64,000 nt of DNA. Source: Gramella jeungdoensis (GTDB lineage: Bacteria; Bacteroidota; Bacteroidia; Flavobacteriales; Flavobacteriaceae). The DNA lies in assembly GCF_023805255.1 (NCBI RefSeq), contig NZ_JAMSCK010000008.1, forward strand, positions 1 to 64,000, given 5' to 3'. Numbering within the stretch: position 1 is the stretch's first letter; the number at the start of each line of letters is the position of its first letter. This document shows, piece by piece, positions 42,829 through 53,095 of this stretch. Below the pieces are notes generated by a model. The model saw only the letters and a list, made by a program, of their open reading frames with translations, had not been told where the DNA came from and did no database searches. The translations under genes were made by a program, and so were the position numbers.

Positions 42829-44361
42829 ATGAGCGAATTAAAACAAGCAAAATCTGCTTTAATTTCAGTTTTTAGTAAAGATGGGCTTGAACCCATAGTA
42901 AAAAAACTTGATGAACTTGGTGTAACCATCTATTCTACAGGAGGTACCGAAAAATTCATCAAAGATCTCGGGATAGATGTAATTCCTGTTGAAGATGTTA
43001 CTTCCTATCCTTCAATTTTAGGTGGAAGGGTAAAGACGCTTCACCCGAAAGTTTTTGGAGGGATTCTTAACCGTCAGGAAAATGAAGGTGATGTAAAGGA
43101 ACTGGAACAGTACGAAATTCCGCAGATAGACATTGTGATTGTGGATCTTTATCCATTCGAAAAAACCGTTGCTTCGGGAGCTTCAGAACAGGATATCATC
43201 GAAAAGATCGATATTGGAGGAATCTCTCTTATTCGTGCGGCTGCCAAGAACTTTAAGGATGTTACCTGTGTTTCTTCGGTAGACGACTATGAAGATTTTC
43301 TTGCGTTACTGAATGAAAAGAATGGAGAGACAAGTCTTGCAGACAGGAAGAAATTCGCTACAAAAGCATTCAATATCTCTTCACATTACGATTCGGCCAT
43401 CTTCAATTATTTCAACCAGGAAGGTGAAGTGAATTCTTTCAAACAGAGTGAATTGAAAGGAAAAGAACTGAGATACGGAGAAAACCCGCATCAAAAAGGA
43501 ACTTTCTATGGAGATTTTGAGGCAATGTTCGAAAAATTGCATGGGAAGGAACTTTCATATAACAACCTTCTGGATGTTGATGCGGCCGTTAATTTGATGA
43601 ACGAATTCAAAGGTGAAGCCCCTACATTCGCTATTTTAAAACACAATAATGCCTGCGGACTTGCACAACGTGACACGATTCATCAGGCTTATGTAGATGC
43701 CCTGGCGGGAGATCCGGTTTCGGCTTTTGGCGGAATCCTGATCAGCAATGTGGAAATTGATGCCAAAACTGCTGAAGAAATCCACAAACTTTTCTGCGAA
43801 GTGGTGATCGCTCCGTCATTTTCTGCCGAAGCACTTGAAATCTTAAAAGGTAAGAAGAACCGAATATTATTAATTCAGAAAGATATTGAGCTTCCTAAAG
43901 ACCAGGTAAGGACCTGTCTCAATGGAGTTTTGGTTCAGGATAAAGATCTTAAAACCGATAGCCTGGAAGATCTGAAACTTGCCACCAGCAATAAAGCTAC
44001 AGATGAGGAGTTATCTGACATGATATTTGCATCAAAGATCTGCAAACACACAAAATCGAATACTATCGTTTTAGCTAAGAACAAACAACTTTGTGCCAGC
44101 GGAACAGGACAAACCTCGAGAGTTGACGCTCTTAAGCAAAGTATCGAAAAAGCTCACTCCTTCAATTTTGACCTTAAGGGTGCCGTGATGGCCAGTGATG
44201 CATTTTTCCCTTTCCCCGATTGTGTTGAGATCGCAGGAAATGCAGGAATTACAGCCGTGGTTCAGCCTGGAGGATCAATAAAGGATCAATTGAGTATCGA
44301 TTATTGCAACGAAAATAATATCGCAATGGTGATGACAGGAACTCGCCATTTTAAACATTAA
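42829..44361 (+). CDS. purH: bifunctional AICAR formyltransferase / IMP cyclohydrolase
   Basis: Catalyses the last two steps of de novo IMP synthesis. At 510 residues it is full length. The N-terminal IMP cyclohydrolase domain (1-140; SVFSKDGLEPIVKKL, YSTGGTEKFI, GGRVKTLHPKVFGGIL) is followed by the formyltransferase domain (about 190-510; LRYGENPHQKG, LKHNNACGLA, VMASDAFFPFPD, TGTRHFKH at the end). It lies 41 bases before mreB; both may share a transcript, though an interval promoter-like TACATTTA precedes mreB. Confidence 0.97.
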   Translation: MSELKQAKSALISVFSKDGLEPIVKKLDELGVTIYSTGGTEKFIKDLGIDVIPVEDVTSYPSILGGRVKTLHPKVFGGILNRQENEGDVKELEQYEIPQIDIVIVDLYPFEKTVASGASEQDIIEKIDIGGISLIRAAAKNFKDVTCVSSVDDYEDFLALLNEKNGETSLADRKKFATKAFNISSHYDSAIFNYFNQEGEVNSFKQSELKGKELRYGENPHQKGTFYGDFEAMFEKLHGKELSYNNLLDVDAAVNLMNEFKGEAPTFAILKHNNACGLAQRDTIHQAYVDALAGDPVSAFGGILISNVEIDAKTAEEIHKLFCEVVIAPSFSAEALEILKGKKNRILLIQKDIELPKDQVRTCLNGVLVQDKDLKTDSLEDLKLATSNKATDEELSDMIFASKICKHTKSNTIVLAKNKQLCASGTGQTSRVDALKQSIEKAHSFNFDLKGAVMASDAFFPFPDCVEIAGNAGITAVVQPGGSIKDQLSIDYCNENNIAMVMTGTRHFKH

Positions 44362-44402
44362 TTTTATTACATTTACCCAAACCTCAATACTTATAACATA
44401 CT

Positions 44403-45431
44403 ATGGGATTTTTTGACTTTCTCATTGAAGAAATTGCGATAGACTTAGGTACAGCTAACACCCTGATAATTCATAACGATAAAGTTGTTGTAGACAGCCC
44501 CTCGATTGTAGCCCGCGACAGGACCTCGGGTAAGATCACAGCCGTGGGTAAGGAAGCAGCGATGATGCAGGGTAAGACTCATGAGAATATCAAAACTATC
44601 CGCCCTTTGAAAGATGGGGTAATTGCCGACTTTGATGCCAGTGAGAAGATGCTCACCATGTTCATCAAGGAAATTCCAGCACTTAAGAAAAAGCTTTTTA
44701 CTCCTGCGCTTAGAATGGTGATCTGTATCCCTTCTGGTATTACAGAGGTGGAAATGCGCGCCGTTAAAGAGAGTGCAGAAAGGGTAAATGGTAAAGAGGT
44801 TTATCTTATTCATGAACCTATGGCTGCTGCGATTGGTATTGGGGTAGATATCATGCAGCCAAAAGGGAATATGATCGTGGATATAGGTGGTGGTACCACC
44901 GAGATCGCGGTGATCGCTCTTGGAGGTATCGTGTGTGACAAATCGGTAAAGATCGCGGGTGATGTTTTCACGAACGATATTGTTTACTACATGCGTACGC
45001 AGCATAACCTCTATGTAGGTGAGCGTACCGCTGAAAAGATAAAGATCCAGATTGGTGCGGCAACCGAAGATCTTGAGGTTCCGCCAGAAGAGATGAGTGT
45101 ACAGGGTAGAGACCTTTTAACAGGGAAGCCTAAACAGGTGAACATCTCTTACCGTGAAATCGCAAAAGCTCTTGACAAATCTATCCTGAGAATTGAGGAT
45201 GCCGTAATGGAAACCCTTTCTCAAACTCCGCCGGAACTTGCTGCAGATATCTATAATACGGGTATCTACCTTGCAGGTGGTGGTTCAATGTTAAGAGGAT
45301 TAGACAAGCGTTTATCACAAAAGACCGATCTGCCCGTTTATATTGCTGAAGACCCATTACGTGCCGTAGTACGAGGTACGGGTATAACCCTTAAAACACT
45401 TAACCGTTATAAAGGAATTTTGATCAAGTAG
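44403..45431 (+). CDS. mreB: rod-shape actin-like protein MreB
   Basis: A 342-residue bacterial actin that guides lateral wall synthesis. The nucleotide-binding motifs are clear: IDLGTANTLI (phosphate 1), MIVDIGGGTTEIAVIALGG (phosphate 2) and LAGGGSMLRGLD (adenosine). IHEPMAAAIGIG is the connect motif. It is the first gene of a tight five-gene shape operon (mreB, mreC, mreD, pbp2, rodA), with the next start 15 bases away. Confidence 0.98.
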   Translation: MGFFDFLIEEIAIDLGTANTLIIHNDKVVVDSPSIVARDRTSGKITAVGKEAAMMQGKTHENIKTIRPLKDGVIADFDASEKMLTMFIKEIPALKKKLFTPALRMVICIPSGITEVEMRAVKESAERVNGKEVYLIHEPMAAAIGIGVDIMQPKGNMIVDIGGGTTEIAVIALGGIVCDKSVKIAGDVFTNDIVYYMRTQHNLYVGERTAEKIKIQIGAATEDLEVPPEEMSVQGRDLLTGKPKQVNISYREIAKALDKSILRIEDAVMETLSQTPPELAADIYNTGIYLAGGGSMLRGLDKRLSQKTDLPVYIAEDPLRAVVRGTGITLKTLNRYKGILIK

Positions 45432-45446
45432 GAGAAGTTTTAGTTT

Positions 45447-46268
45447 ATGCAGCAGATTTTCAATTTTCTTATAAAGAATAAGAATTCCATTCTATTCTTA
45501 TTTCTGCTTGCGATATCCATCTTCCTTACTATTCAGAATCATGCCTTTCATAAAAGCAGGTTTATAAGTTCTGCCAATTTCGTTACGGGAGGAATCTATT
45601 CCTGGTCTAACAGCATCAACACCTATTTACATCTTGATGAATACAATGAGAGATTGCTGGAGGAAAATAATAAACTTCGCAATATCATTTCCAATATCAA
45701 TGATAGCATCTCGATTGAAAAACAGCTTGACAGCACTTCTTTCGAAGGCGATTATTTGTTCAGGACTGCCCGTGTGATCAACAATAATTTCTCAAAACCC
45801 AATAATTATCTTACACTTAACCGTGGAGAGAAATCGGGGATCCATCCTGAATATGGGGTAATTACCAGTCAGGGAATCGTTGGGATCGTAGACAGGGTGA
45901 ATAAGAATTACTCCAGGGTCATTTCAATTCTTAACAGTAATTCAAGGATTAACGCACAACTGAAAAACACGAATCATTTTGGCAGCCTGGTATGGAATGG
46001 AGAAGATCCTAATATCGTTCAGCTAATTGACGTACCGCGACAGGCGCCCCTTCAAAAGGGAGATACAATAATCACCGGAGGTAGGTCGTTGATCTTCCCA
46101 AAAGGATTACCTATAGGAAGCATAACAGATTTCACTCTTGACCAAACGCAGAGCTATTACACGATTAATATTGAGTTATTCAACGACATGACCAATATTG
46201 GCTATGTATATGTGATTGAAAATGTAAATAAAGAAGAAATTAAAGCCTTACAGGAAAGTGAACAGTAG
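45447..46268 (+). CDS. mreC: rod-shape protein MreC
   Basis: A 273-residue bitopic protein. A single N-terminal helix (NSILFLFLLAISIFLTI) is followed by a coiled coil (about 62-95, LDEYNERLLEENNKLRNIIS) and the double beta-barrel domain (LNRGEKSGIHPEYGVIT, GDTIITGGRSLIFPKGLPIG). It bridges MreB filaments, MreD and PBP2 in the periplasm. Its end overlaps mreD by 11 bases. Confidence 0.96.
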   Translation: MQQIFNFLIKNKNSILFLFLLAISIFLTIQNHAFHKSRFISSANFVTGGIYSWSNSINTYLHLDEYNERLLEENNKLRNIISNINDSISIEKQLDSTSFEGDYLFRTARVINNNFSKPNNYLTLNRGEKSGIHPEYGVITSQGIVGIVDRVNKNYSRVISILNSNSRINAQLKNTNHFGSLVWNGEDPNIVQLIDVPRQAPLQKGDTIITGGRSLIFPKGLPIGSITDFTLDQTQSYYTINIELFNDMTNIGYVYVIENVNKEEIKALQESEQ

Positions 46269-46764
46269 CATAATATCAAATACACTAAGATTTGTTTTGC
46301 TGGTATTTTTACAGGTGTTAATACTAAACAACATCAATTTTGCCGGCTACATCAATCCATACCTGTATGTGCTTTTCATCCTGCTTTATCCGTTCACGGG
46401 AAATCAAAGCCTGTTTTTATTTCTCTCCTTCCTTATTGGCATAAGCATTGATATTTTTGAGGATAGCGGAGGAATAAACGCGGCAGCATGTTTGGTTGCG
46501 GCTTTTGTAAGACCAAATTTACTCAGGTTCTCTTTCGGAATAAGCTACGACCACCAGAACATACGCCTTTCTGCGACTCCTTTTGGCGCGAAATTGAGCT
46601 ATGTTTTTCTGATGGTTATAATACATCATTTTGTATTGTTTTCTTTGGAAATGTTTAGCTTAAACCATATAATGATCATACTGAAAAAAACATTTTTTTC
46701 AAGTATATTCACAGTGACCTTAATCCTTCTAAGTCTTACACTTTTCAGCAGAAAATATAGATGA
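46258..46764 (+). CDS. mreD: rod-shape protein MreD
   Basis: A 168-residue inner-membrane protein with five or six helices (for example FVLLVFLQVLILNNINF and LFLFLSFLIGISIDIF). It starts at a GTG (46258-46260) inside the end of mreC, preceded by AGGAAA; the next ATG would remove most of the protein. It overlaps the PBP2 start by 4 bases. Sequence identity within the family is low, so the call rests on topology and operon position. Confidence 0.92.
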   Translation: MNSSIISNTLRFVLLVFLQVLILNNINFAGYINPYLYVLFILLYPFTGNQSLFLFLSFLIGISIDIFEDSGGINAAACLVAAFVRPNLLRFSFGISYDHQNIRLSATPFGAKLSYVFLMVIIHHFVLFSLEMFSLNHIMIILKKTFFSSIFTVTLILLSLTLFSRKYR

Positions 46765-48629
46765 GAAAAGTATTGCTTTACATAACCATACTCACAACGG
46801 GACTGATATTTATCGGACGGCTTTTCTATCTTCAGGTGGTGGACACTTCTCTTGCTATAAGGTCCAGGGACAATGCTATTAAGGTTATTTACGATTATCC
46901 TCAACGCGGATATATTTACGACAGGAACGGCGATTTAATGGTTTCCAACCAGCCTTCTTATGATGTGATGGTGATCCCAAGAAACCTTAAACCATTTGAC
47001 ACTACCGAATTTTGCAACATCCTGAGTATTGAACGTAAAGATTTGGAGAAAAAGCTCGACAAGGCACGCATATATTCTCCAATGCTACCATCGGTGATAA
47101 TACCTCAGCTCACCAAAAGTGAATATGCCATCCTCCAGGAGAAAATGAGGAAATATGAAGGCTTTTATATTCAGAAGAGATCCCTCAGGGATTACCAGGT
47201 AGATCACAGTGCAAATGTTCTGGGCTATATAGCCGAAGTAAACCAGGCCACGATCAATGACAACCCCTATTATATTTCCGGGGACCTTATCGGGCGTGCG
47301 GGCGTGGAAGCCTATTATGAAGAATTGCTCCGCGGTGTAAAAGGTGTAAAATATATCCAAAAGGACAGATTTAACAGGGATATTGGTCCATATAAGGATG
47401 GCATCTATGACACCCTTCCCGAAAAAGGAAAGGATATCAGCCTGACTATTGATGCCCAACTTCAGGAATACGGAACCCGGCTTATGGAGAACAAAAGAGG
47501 CGGCATAGTTGCTATTGAACCGGAAAGCGGTGAGATCCTGGCCCTGATTACGGCTCCTAACTACGATCCTGCCAAGCTTGTGGGTCGTAAGCGCTCTCCT
47601 AATTTTACCGAATTATATTACGACACCATTGCTCGCCCATTATATGATCGTGGACTCCTTGCGGAATATCCTCCAGGCTCACCTTTTAAGACCCTGAATG
47701 CCCTTATAGGGCTACAGGAAGGAATTGTTGATACCGATGATAAATTCTCCTGTAATCATGGTTATGCATATGGAAGAGGAAGAAAACTGGGCTGCCATGC
47801 TCACCGAAGCCCCCTGGATATGATCCCTGGAATAGCAAATTCCTGTAACGCCTATTTCTGTAATGTATACCGAAGGATCATAGAAAAATATCCTTCACCT
47901 CAGGAAGGTATTGATGCATGGAATGCCCATCTAAAGAGTTTTGGCCTGGGTGATTTTCTTGGTTCAGATTTCTATACAGGAAAGCCTGGTAAAATTCCGG
48001 ATTCAGATTATTACAATCAAATATATGACTATCCAACCTATAAATGGTATGCCACCGCTACCCTTTCTAATGCAATCGGACAGGGCGAGGTTTTAATGAC
48101 TCCTATTCAACTGGCAAATATGGCTGCTACTATCGGAAATAAAGGATGGTATTACACACCACATATTCTGAAGGAAATTGAAGGCAAACCTATTAAAGAA
48201 GAAAAGTTTACAAAAAAGAATTACACAACAATCGAGGAAAGACATTTCGAACCTGTGATAGAGGGTATGCATGAAGTATACAAAAGCGGAACAGCATCTA
48301 CTTTAAGAATTCCCGGAATCGAGATCGCCGGTAAAACAGGAACAGCTGAAAACTTCACCAAAATAGATGGGAAAAGAGTTCAGCTCACCGACCATTCAAT
48401 ATTTGTGGCCTTTGCTCCTGTAGATAATCCCAAGATCGCAATAGCGGTTTTCGTTGAAAATGGGTACTGGGGAAGTCGGTATGCAGGCAGGATGGCCAGC
48501 CTCATGATAGAAAAATACCTTAAAGGTACGATTACAAGGACCGACATGGAAGAATGGATATTAAGCCACAGTCTGGAAGAGGAATATGCGAAGCCTCTTA
48601 GTGGTGAACCTTTCAAAATTAACCAGTAA
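46761..48629 (+). CDS. mrdA: penicillin-binding protein 2 (elongation-specific transpeptidase)
   Basis: A 622-residue class B PBP that cross-links peptidoglycan during elongation. One N-terminal helix, then the dimerisation/pedestal domain (YPQRGYIYDRNGDLMVSNQP, YQVDHSANVLGYIAEV), then the transpeptidase. Active-site motifs: Ser307-Pro-Phe-Lys310 (YPPGSPFK), Ser361-Cys-Asn363 (ANSCNAYF) and Lys525-Thr-Gly (AGKTGTAE). It overlaps mreD by ATGA and abuts rodA with no gap. Confidence 0.97.
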   Translation: MRKVLLYITILTTGLIFIGRLFYLQVVDTSLAIRSRDNAIKVIYDYPQRGYIYDRNGDLMVSNQPSYDVMVIPRNLKPFDTTEFCNILSIERKDLEKKLDKARIYSPMLPSVIIPQLTKSEYAILQEKMRKYEGFYIQKRSLRDYQVDHSANVLGYIAEVNQATINDNPYYISGDLIGRAGVEAYYEELLRGVKGVKYIQKDRFNRDIGPYKDGIYDTLPEKGKDISLTIDAQLQEYGTRLMENKRGGIVAIEPESGEILALITAPNYDPAKLVGRKRSPNFTELYYDTIARPLYDRGLLAEYPPGSPFKTLNALIGLQEGIVDTDDKFSCNHGYAYGRGRKLGCHAHRSPLDMIPGIANSCNAYFCNVYRRIIEKYPSPQEGIDAWNAHLKSFGLGDFLGSDFYTGKPGKIPDSDYYNQIYDYPTYKWYATATLSNAIGQGEVLMTPIQLANMAATIGNKGWYYTPHILKEIEGKPIKEEKFTKKNYTTIEERHFEPVIEGMHEVYKSGTASTLRIPGIEIAGKTGTAENFTKIDGKRVQLTDHSIFVAFAPVDNPKIAIAVFVENGYWGSRYAGRMASLMIEKYLKGTITRTDMEEWILSHSLEEEYAKPLSGEPFKINQ

Positions 48630-49877
48630 ATGAGCAGAAACAGCGCAGGATTTGACTGGATAAGCATTTTTATTTATTTAATTTTAATCTGTTTTGGCTG
48701 GGCCAATATTTACTCAGCTTCCCTGGGGACAAATACCGGTTCCTTTTTTGATCTAAGCCAGCCATACGGGAAACAGGCACTTTTTATAGGACTTAGTATA
48801 TTTCTTATAATTATCATTCTCTCCATAGAAGCGAAGTTCTACCAGCGATTTTCCAGTATAATTTACTTAATATCCCTATTATCACTGGCGGGGCTCTTTG
48901 TCTTTGGAAAAACAATCTCGGGAGCCACTTCCTGGTATTCCTTTGGAAGTTTTGGGATCCAGCCCTCAGAATTTGCCAAATTCGCAACGGCCCTCGCGCT
49001 TGCTAAATATCTAAGCGATATACAAACAAATATCAGGCAGCTGAGTCATCAGGTAAAGGCATTTATCATTATTGCCATTCCGGCGCTACTTATTGTGCCT
49101 CAACCAGATCCCGGAAGTGCCCTGGTATATGCAGCTTTCTTTTTTCCGCTTTACAGGGAAGGACTATCCGGATTCTACCTGGTTACAGGGCTTTCAGCGG
49201 TTGCCGTATTCATTCTAACACTTCTTGTAGGCCCTTATTGGGTTTCGGGAGTTGTTCTGCTAATAGGGCTCTTTCTTTTCTTCAGAAAAAGAAAAAAAAG
49301 ACCCGGAAGGATACTTATTACCCTTTTTGCGATCATTTCAATTGGATTGAGCTTCTCGGTGAACTATATTTTCGAAAATGTATTTGAGCAGCGCCACCGT
49401 GACCGTTTCAACATCGTTCTGGGGAAAGAAGTTGATTCCAGGGGAATTGGCTACAATACCAATCAAAGTGAGATCGCCATAGGCAGTGGTGGATGGCTTG
49501 GAAAGGGATGGACAGAAGGCACCCAAACGAAGGGGCATTTTGTACCCGAACAGCATACCGATTATATTTTTAGTACCGTCGGTGAAGAATGGGGGTTTTT
49601 AGGAAGTGGTATGGTTGTTCTTCTTTTTGTACTTCTACTAATAAGACTGCTTCAGCTGGCAGAACGACAACGCAACCAGTTCACCAGGATCTATGGTTAT
49701 TCAGTGATAGGAATTCTGTTTATACACTTCCTAGTGAATATAGGAATGGTAATCGGAATCTTTCCTACAGTAGGAATTCCTCTCCCCTTCTTTAGTTATG
49801 GAGGATCGGGACTCTGGGGTTTCACCATCCTGCTATTTATATTTATCAAGCTGGACTCAGACAGGCTGTCTTACTAA
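48630..49877 (+). CDS. rodA: rod-shape SEDS glycosyltransferase RodA
   Basis: A 415-residue SEDS-family polymerase of lipid II, partner of PBP2. About ten membrane helices. Family signatures: GISFGSFGIQPSEFAK-like segment (YSFGSFGIQPSEFAKFATAL), QPDPGSALVY and PFFSYGGSGLWGF near the end. The periplasmic loop EQHTDYIFSTVGEEWGFLG is well conserved. The ATG directly follows the mrdA stop codon. Last gene of the shape operon. Confidence 0.97.
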   Translation: MSRNSAGFDWISIFIYLILICFGWANIYSASLGTNTGSFFDLSQPYGKQALFIGLSIFLIIIILSIEAKFYQRFSSIIYLISLLSLAGLFVFGKTISGATSWYSFGSFGIQPSEFAKFATALALAKYLSDIQTNIRQLSHQVKAFIIIAIPALLIVPQPDPGSALVYAAFFFPLYREGLSGFYLVTGLSAVAVFILTLLVGPYWVSGVVLLIGLFLFFRKRKKRPGRILITLFAIISIGLSFSVNYIFENVFEQRHRDRFNIVLGKEVDSRGIGYNTNQSEIAIGSGGWLGKGWTEGTQTKGHFVPEQHTDYIFSTVGEEWGFLGSGMVVLLFVLLLIRLLQLAERQRNQFTRIYGYSVIGILFIHFLVNIGMVIGIFPTVGIPLPFFSYGGSGLWGFTILLFIFIKLDSDRLSY

Positions 49878-49951
49878 GCACATTTATCGGTTAACAACAG
49901 AATGGCTGCTATTAGCAATATAATTACGGGATAGATATATTTTCTTTTCAT
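49874..49951 (-). CDS. possible 25-residue membrane peptide
   Basis: A minus-strand frame from ATG (49949-49951) to TAG (49874-49876). It starts MKRKYIYPVIILLIAAI and ends TDKCA, with one hydrophobic helix. The composition is that of a real small membrane peptide, but there is no clear ribosome site or -7 box. It lies between the ctp terminator and the end of rodA, antisense to the last two bases of rodA. Reported as a weak candidate. Confidence 0.2.
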   Translation of the reverse strand: MKRKYIYPVIILLIAAILLLTDKCA

Positions 49952-49963
49952 CTGGTTAAGACA

Positions 49964-49996
49964 TAAAAAAACCCGGAAACTCAATTCCGGGTTTTT
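49964..49996 (-). terminator. bidirectional terminator between rodA and ctp
   Basis: A 10-bp stem AAACCCGGAA / TTCCGGGTTT with a 6-base loop. The minus side carries T7 and the plus side T5, so it can end both the shape operon and the convergent protease gene. Confidence 0.88.
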
Positions 49997-50010
49997 AATG
50001 ATACAATATA

Positions 50011-52185
50011 TTAGTTTTTCACTTTCTTCTTTCTGTCCACATCAGCTAGTTTGTTCCGAGTGATGTTGTTCATCTTAATATCCGAAAGCACATTGATAGC
50101 TTCTTCGATATAAACATCCTTACTCAGGCTCTCATGCCATCTTTCTCTCTTCTCCTTCAGAATCGTATCTGTAACAAAAAGCTCTTCTTCATATGGCAGT
50201 GAAGTATAGGTAAGGTTTGTCCTGTAATCTTTTATAGCATCGAACTCCTTAGCCCTCTGTTTTTCCTGCTCAGCTTCTCTAGCATACTCTTCATAGCTAA
50301 GAGGGTAACTGGAATCTTCACTCTGAGTTTTCACCCATTTGGCGTTTTCTTCAATTAGCTTTAATTGCTCATTTTCGCTCATTCTCTTTTTACTGGCTTC
50401 AATAGCTTCATCATAACCTACATAACCATTCCAGATATCATAGTCGGCAGCATCTATCTTATCCCATGGCAGTGGGTTTTCCTGATCCTTTTCACCTATA
50501 TCAACAAAGCTGTAACGGTCTGGAACCACCACATCACTTTTCACACCTTCAAGCTGTGTAGATCCTCCGTTCACTCTGTAGAACTTCTGAGTGGTAATCT
50601 TAAGAGCTCCCATGTCTCCCATATCATTATTTCGCAGCCATCTGTTCAGATCTATCACATTCTGAACCGTTCCCTTACCATAGGTTTGTTTACTACCTAT
50701 AATGATAGCTCTTTTATAGTCCTGCATAGCTGCGGCAAGGATCTCTGAAGCTGAAGCCGAAAGTTCGTTTACCAAAATCACCAGCGGACCATCCCAAAGC
50801 ACCTGCGGATCTTCATCCTTAAGCACTTCTTTACGCTGACCGTTAGATTTCACCTGAACGATAGGTCCTTTCTCAATGAACATCCCCGCGATATCTACCA
50901 CGGTTTTAAGAGAACCTCCACCATTATTTCGAAGATCCAGAACCAGACCCTCCATTCCTTCTTTCTTAAGGCGAATAATGTCCTGCTTGATATCTGAAGC
51001 CGCGTTACGCTCTTCATAATCGGTCATATCAAAATAGAATTTTGGGAGGTTGATAACACCAAACTTTCTTCCTTCCTTTTCAACCATTGAAGTCTTCGCA
51101 TAAGTTTCTTCAATTTCGATAACGTCACGAGTAAGAGTTATTTCTTCGATATTACCCATTACCTTTTTACGGATTGTAAGGGTAACCTTGGTATCCTTTG
51201 GCCCCTTGATAAGGTCTACAGCATCATCTAAACGCATTCCTACGATACTTACCGCTTCTTTTTCATCTTCCTGCTTCACTTTAAGGATCACATCACCTTC
51301 GCTGATCTCCTCACTTCTCCATGCAGGCCCACCGGAAATCACTTCTGTAATAGTGATATTATCACTGTCTTTGATAAGACGTGCTCCAATTCCTTCCAGT
51401 TTACCAGACATGGCTATATCAAATCTATCCTTGTCCTGCGGAGCAAAATAGAAGGTATGAGGGTCAAATTCCTCAACAATTGAATTTATATAAACTGAGA
51501 AATAGTCTTCTCTTTCAAGGTCGTCTGTAAAGTCGTAATATCGGTCTATATTAGACATTGTTGTTTCCCTGGCCTCTTTCTCCAGTTCAACATCCGACTT
51601 CATTTCATAAGAATCATCCTCTTCTTTCTTCTGCTTTTCATCCTGTTTAAGGTCATAATACGTGATAAGAGTGTTGAATTTCAATTGCTCTTTCCACCTT
51701 TTCCTCATTTCTTCTTTAGAAGAGACATATTCAAGACTATCGTAATCTGTATTTATGGTTTCATTTTCAGTAAAGTCAAATGGTTCTGAAAGGATATCCT
51801 TGTACAGAGATCTGGCTTCTTCCATTCTTTTACCCAAACGAGCATAAGTAAGATTAAAGAATTCTATATTCTTTCCTTTGATCTGATCATCTATTTGATT
51901 CTTGTATTTGTTGAATTCCTCAACATCCTGGGCATATAGAAAACGTTTCGAAGGATCCAGGTTTTCCAGGTAATCTTCATAGACGTTAGCTGAAAAACTG
52001 TCATTTATATCTTTCGCATCATAGTGGCCCTGATTAAGCACATAAGTAATAAGATCAATAAGAAGCTTATCTTTATTGGGGTCATCAAACTTTTTGGTAG
52101 TAAAACTACAGGCAGCAGCAGCCATTAAAAGGACCACCGCTAAAATTTTAAAATTCCTTTTCATAACTCGTTTTAATTTCGTCAT
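50011..52185 (-). CDS. carboxy-terminal processing (tail-specific) protease, S41 family
   Basis: A 724-residue periplasmic protease, like Prc/Tsp, that trims or degrades envelope proteins from their C-termini. Order: signal region with a possible lipobox (AAAAC); helical N-terminal domain (about 35-230); PDZ domain (about 250-345, with GISARLI-like IGARLIKD and SGGPAWRSEEISEGD); and the S41 core with LRNNGGGSL, the Ser-containing LSASASEIL and TYGKGTVQ, whose Lys completes the Ser-Lys dyad. A C-terminal helical DUF3340-type part follows. The start may be the ATG seven codons in (52164), which gives a shorter signal. Confidence 0.94.
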   Translation of the reverse strand: MTKLKRVMKRNFKILAVVLLMAAAACSFTTKKFDDPNKDKLLIDLITYVLNQGHYDAKDINDSFSANVYEDYLENLDPSKRFLYAQDVEEFNKYKNQIDDQIKGKNIEFFNLTYARLGKRMEEARSLYKDILSEPFDFTENETINTDYDSLEYVSSKEEMRKRWKEQLKFNTLITYYDLKQDEKQKKEEDDSYEMKSDVELEKEARETTMSNIDRYYDFTDDLEREDYFSVYINSIVEEFDPHTFYFAPQDKDRFDIAMSGKLEGIGARLIKDSDNITITEVISGGPAWRSEEISEGDVILKVKQEDEKEAVSIVGMRLDDAVDLIKGPKDTKVTLTIRKKVMGNIEEITLTRDVIEIEETYAKTSMVEKEGRKFGVINLPKFYFDMTDYEERNAASDIKQDIIRLKKEGMEGLVLDLRNNGGGSLKTVVDIAGMFIEKGPIVQVKSNGQRKEVLKDEDPQVLWDGPLVILVNELSASASEILAAAMQDYKRAIIIGSKQTYGKGTVQNVIDLNRWLRNNDMGDMGALKITTQKFYRVNGGSTQLEGVKSDVVVPDRYSFVDIGEKDQENPLPWDKIDAADYDIWNGYVGYDEAIEASKKRMSENEQLKLIEENAKWVKTQSEDSSYPLSYEEYAREAEQEKQRAKEFDAIKDYRTNLTYTSLPYEEELFVTDTILKEKRERWHESLSKDVYIEEAINVLSDIKMNNITRNKLADVDRKKKVKN

Positions 52186-52312
52186 CGTTTGGTTACCATA
52201 AGTATAGTAAAAACTGTGCCAATGAGTTGTATAATCAGCACTAATTTGTTAAACCACTAATATAAGCTTTCCTTATTTAAATTCTTATTTTAGCGAAACC
52301 AAATATTTATGA

Positions 52313-53095
52313 ATGAGTAAGAAAAAACCGCTTATCCTGGTCACCAATGATGATGGCATCACAGCCCCGGGTATAAGGACACTTGTGGAAGTTATGAAAG
52401 AGCTGGGAGATGTGATCGTAGTGGCCCCGGATAGCCCTCAAAGTGGGATGGGGCATGCCATCACTATAAGCGACACTCTTTTTTGCGAACAGGTTACCAT
52501 AAAGGAAACTTACAAGCATAAGGAATATAGTTGTTCGGGAACCCCGGCCGACTGTGTAAAGATCGCCACACAGGAAATCCTTCATCGCAAACCCGATCTT
52601 TGCGTAAGCGGCATCAACCACGGCTCAAATTCCTCTATAAATGTCATTTATTCAGGCACAATGAGTGCTGCTGTAGAGGCAGGCATCGAAGGCATTCCAG
52701 CTATTGGCTTTTCCTTACTGGATTACTCGCTTAATGCCGATTTTGAGCCTACCAGAAAATATGTAAAGAACATCACCAGGAATGTACTTAAGAACGGCCT
52801 GCCAAAAGGAGTTGTTCTCAACGTTAATTTTCCTAAATTGAAGGATGGCGCAATAAAAGGAGTGAAGGTATGCCGACAGGCGAATGCACACTGGGAAGAG
52901 GAATTTGACAAAAGGACGAATCCGCAAGGGCGTGACTATTACTGGTTAACAGGAAAGTTCGTAAATATGGATGATGGTGAAGATACTGATGAAAAAGCCC
53001 TGGCTGAAGGTTATGTTTCTGTAGTTCCGGTACAATTTGACCTTACCGCCCATCACTTTATTAAGGATCTAAGCAGCTGGTCTCTGAATGATTAA
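52313..53095 (+). CDS. surE: 5'/3'-nucleotidase SurE
   Basis: A 260-residue phosphatase acting on nucleoside monophosphates, survival protein family. The metal-binding DD pair is in VTNDDGITAPG. Further motifs are VAPDSPQSGMGHAIT and VSGINHGSNSSINVIYSGTMSAA, cited here as two halves around residue 95. It starts a five-gene operon (surE, small membrane protein, lpxB, NlpC/P60, comEC) and overlaps the next gene by 8 bases. Confidence 0.96.
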   Translation: MSKKKPLILVTNDDGITAPGIRTLVEVMKELGDVIVVAPDSPQSGMGHAITISDTLFCEQVTIKETYKHKEYSCSGTPADCVKIATQEILHRKPDLCVSGINHGSNSSINVIYSGTMSAAVEAGIEGIPAIGFSLLDYSLNADFEPTRKYVKNITRNVLKNGLPKGVVLNVNFPKLKDGAIKGVKVCRQANAHWEEEFDKRTNPQGRDYYWLTGKFVNMDDGEDTDEKALAEGYVSVVPVQFDLTAHHFIKDLSSWSLND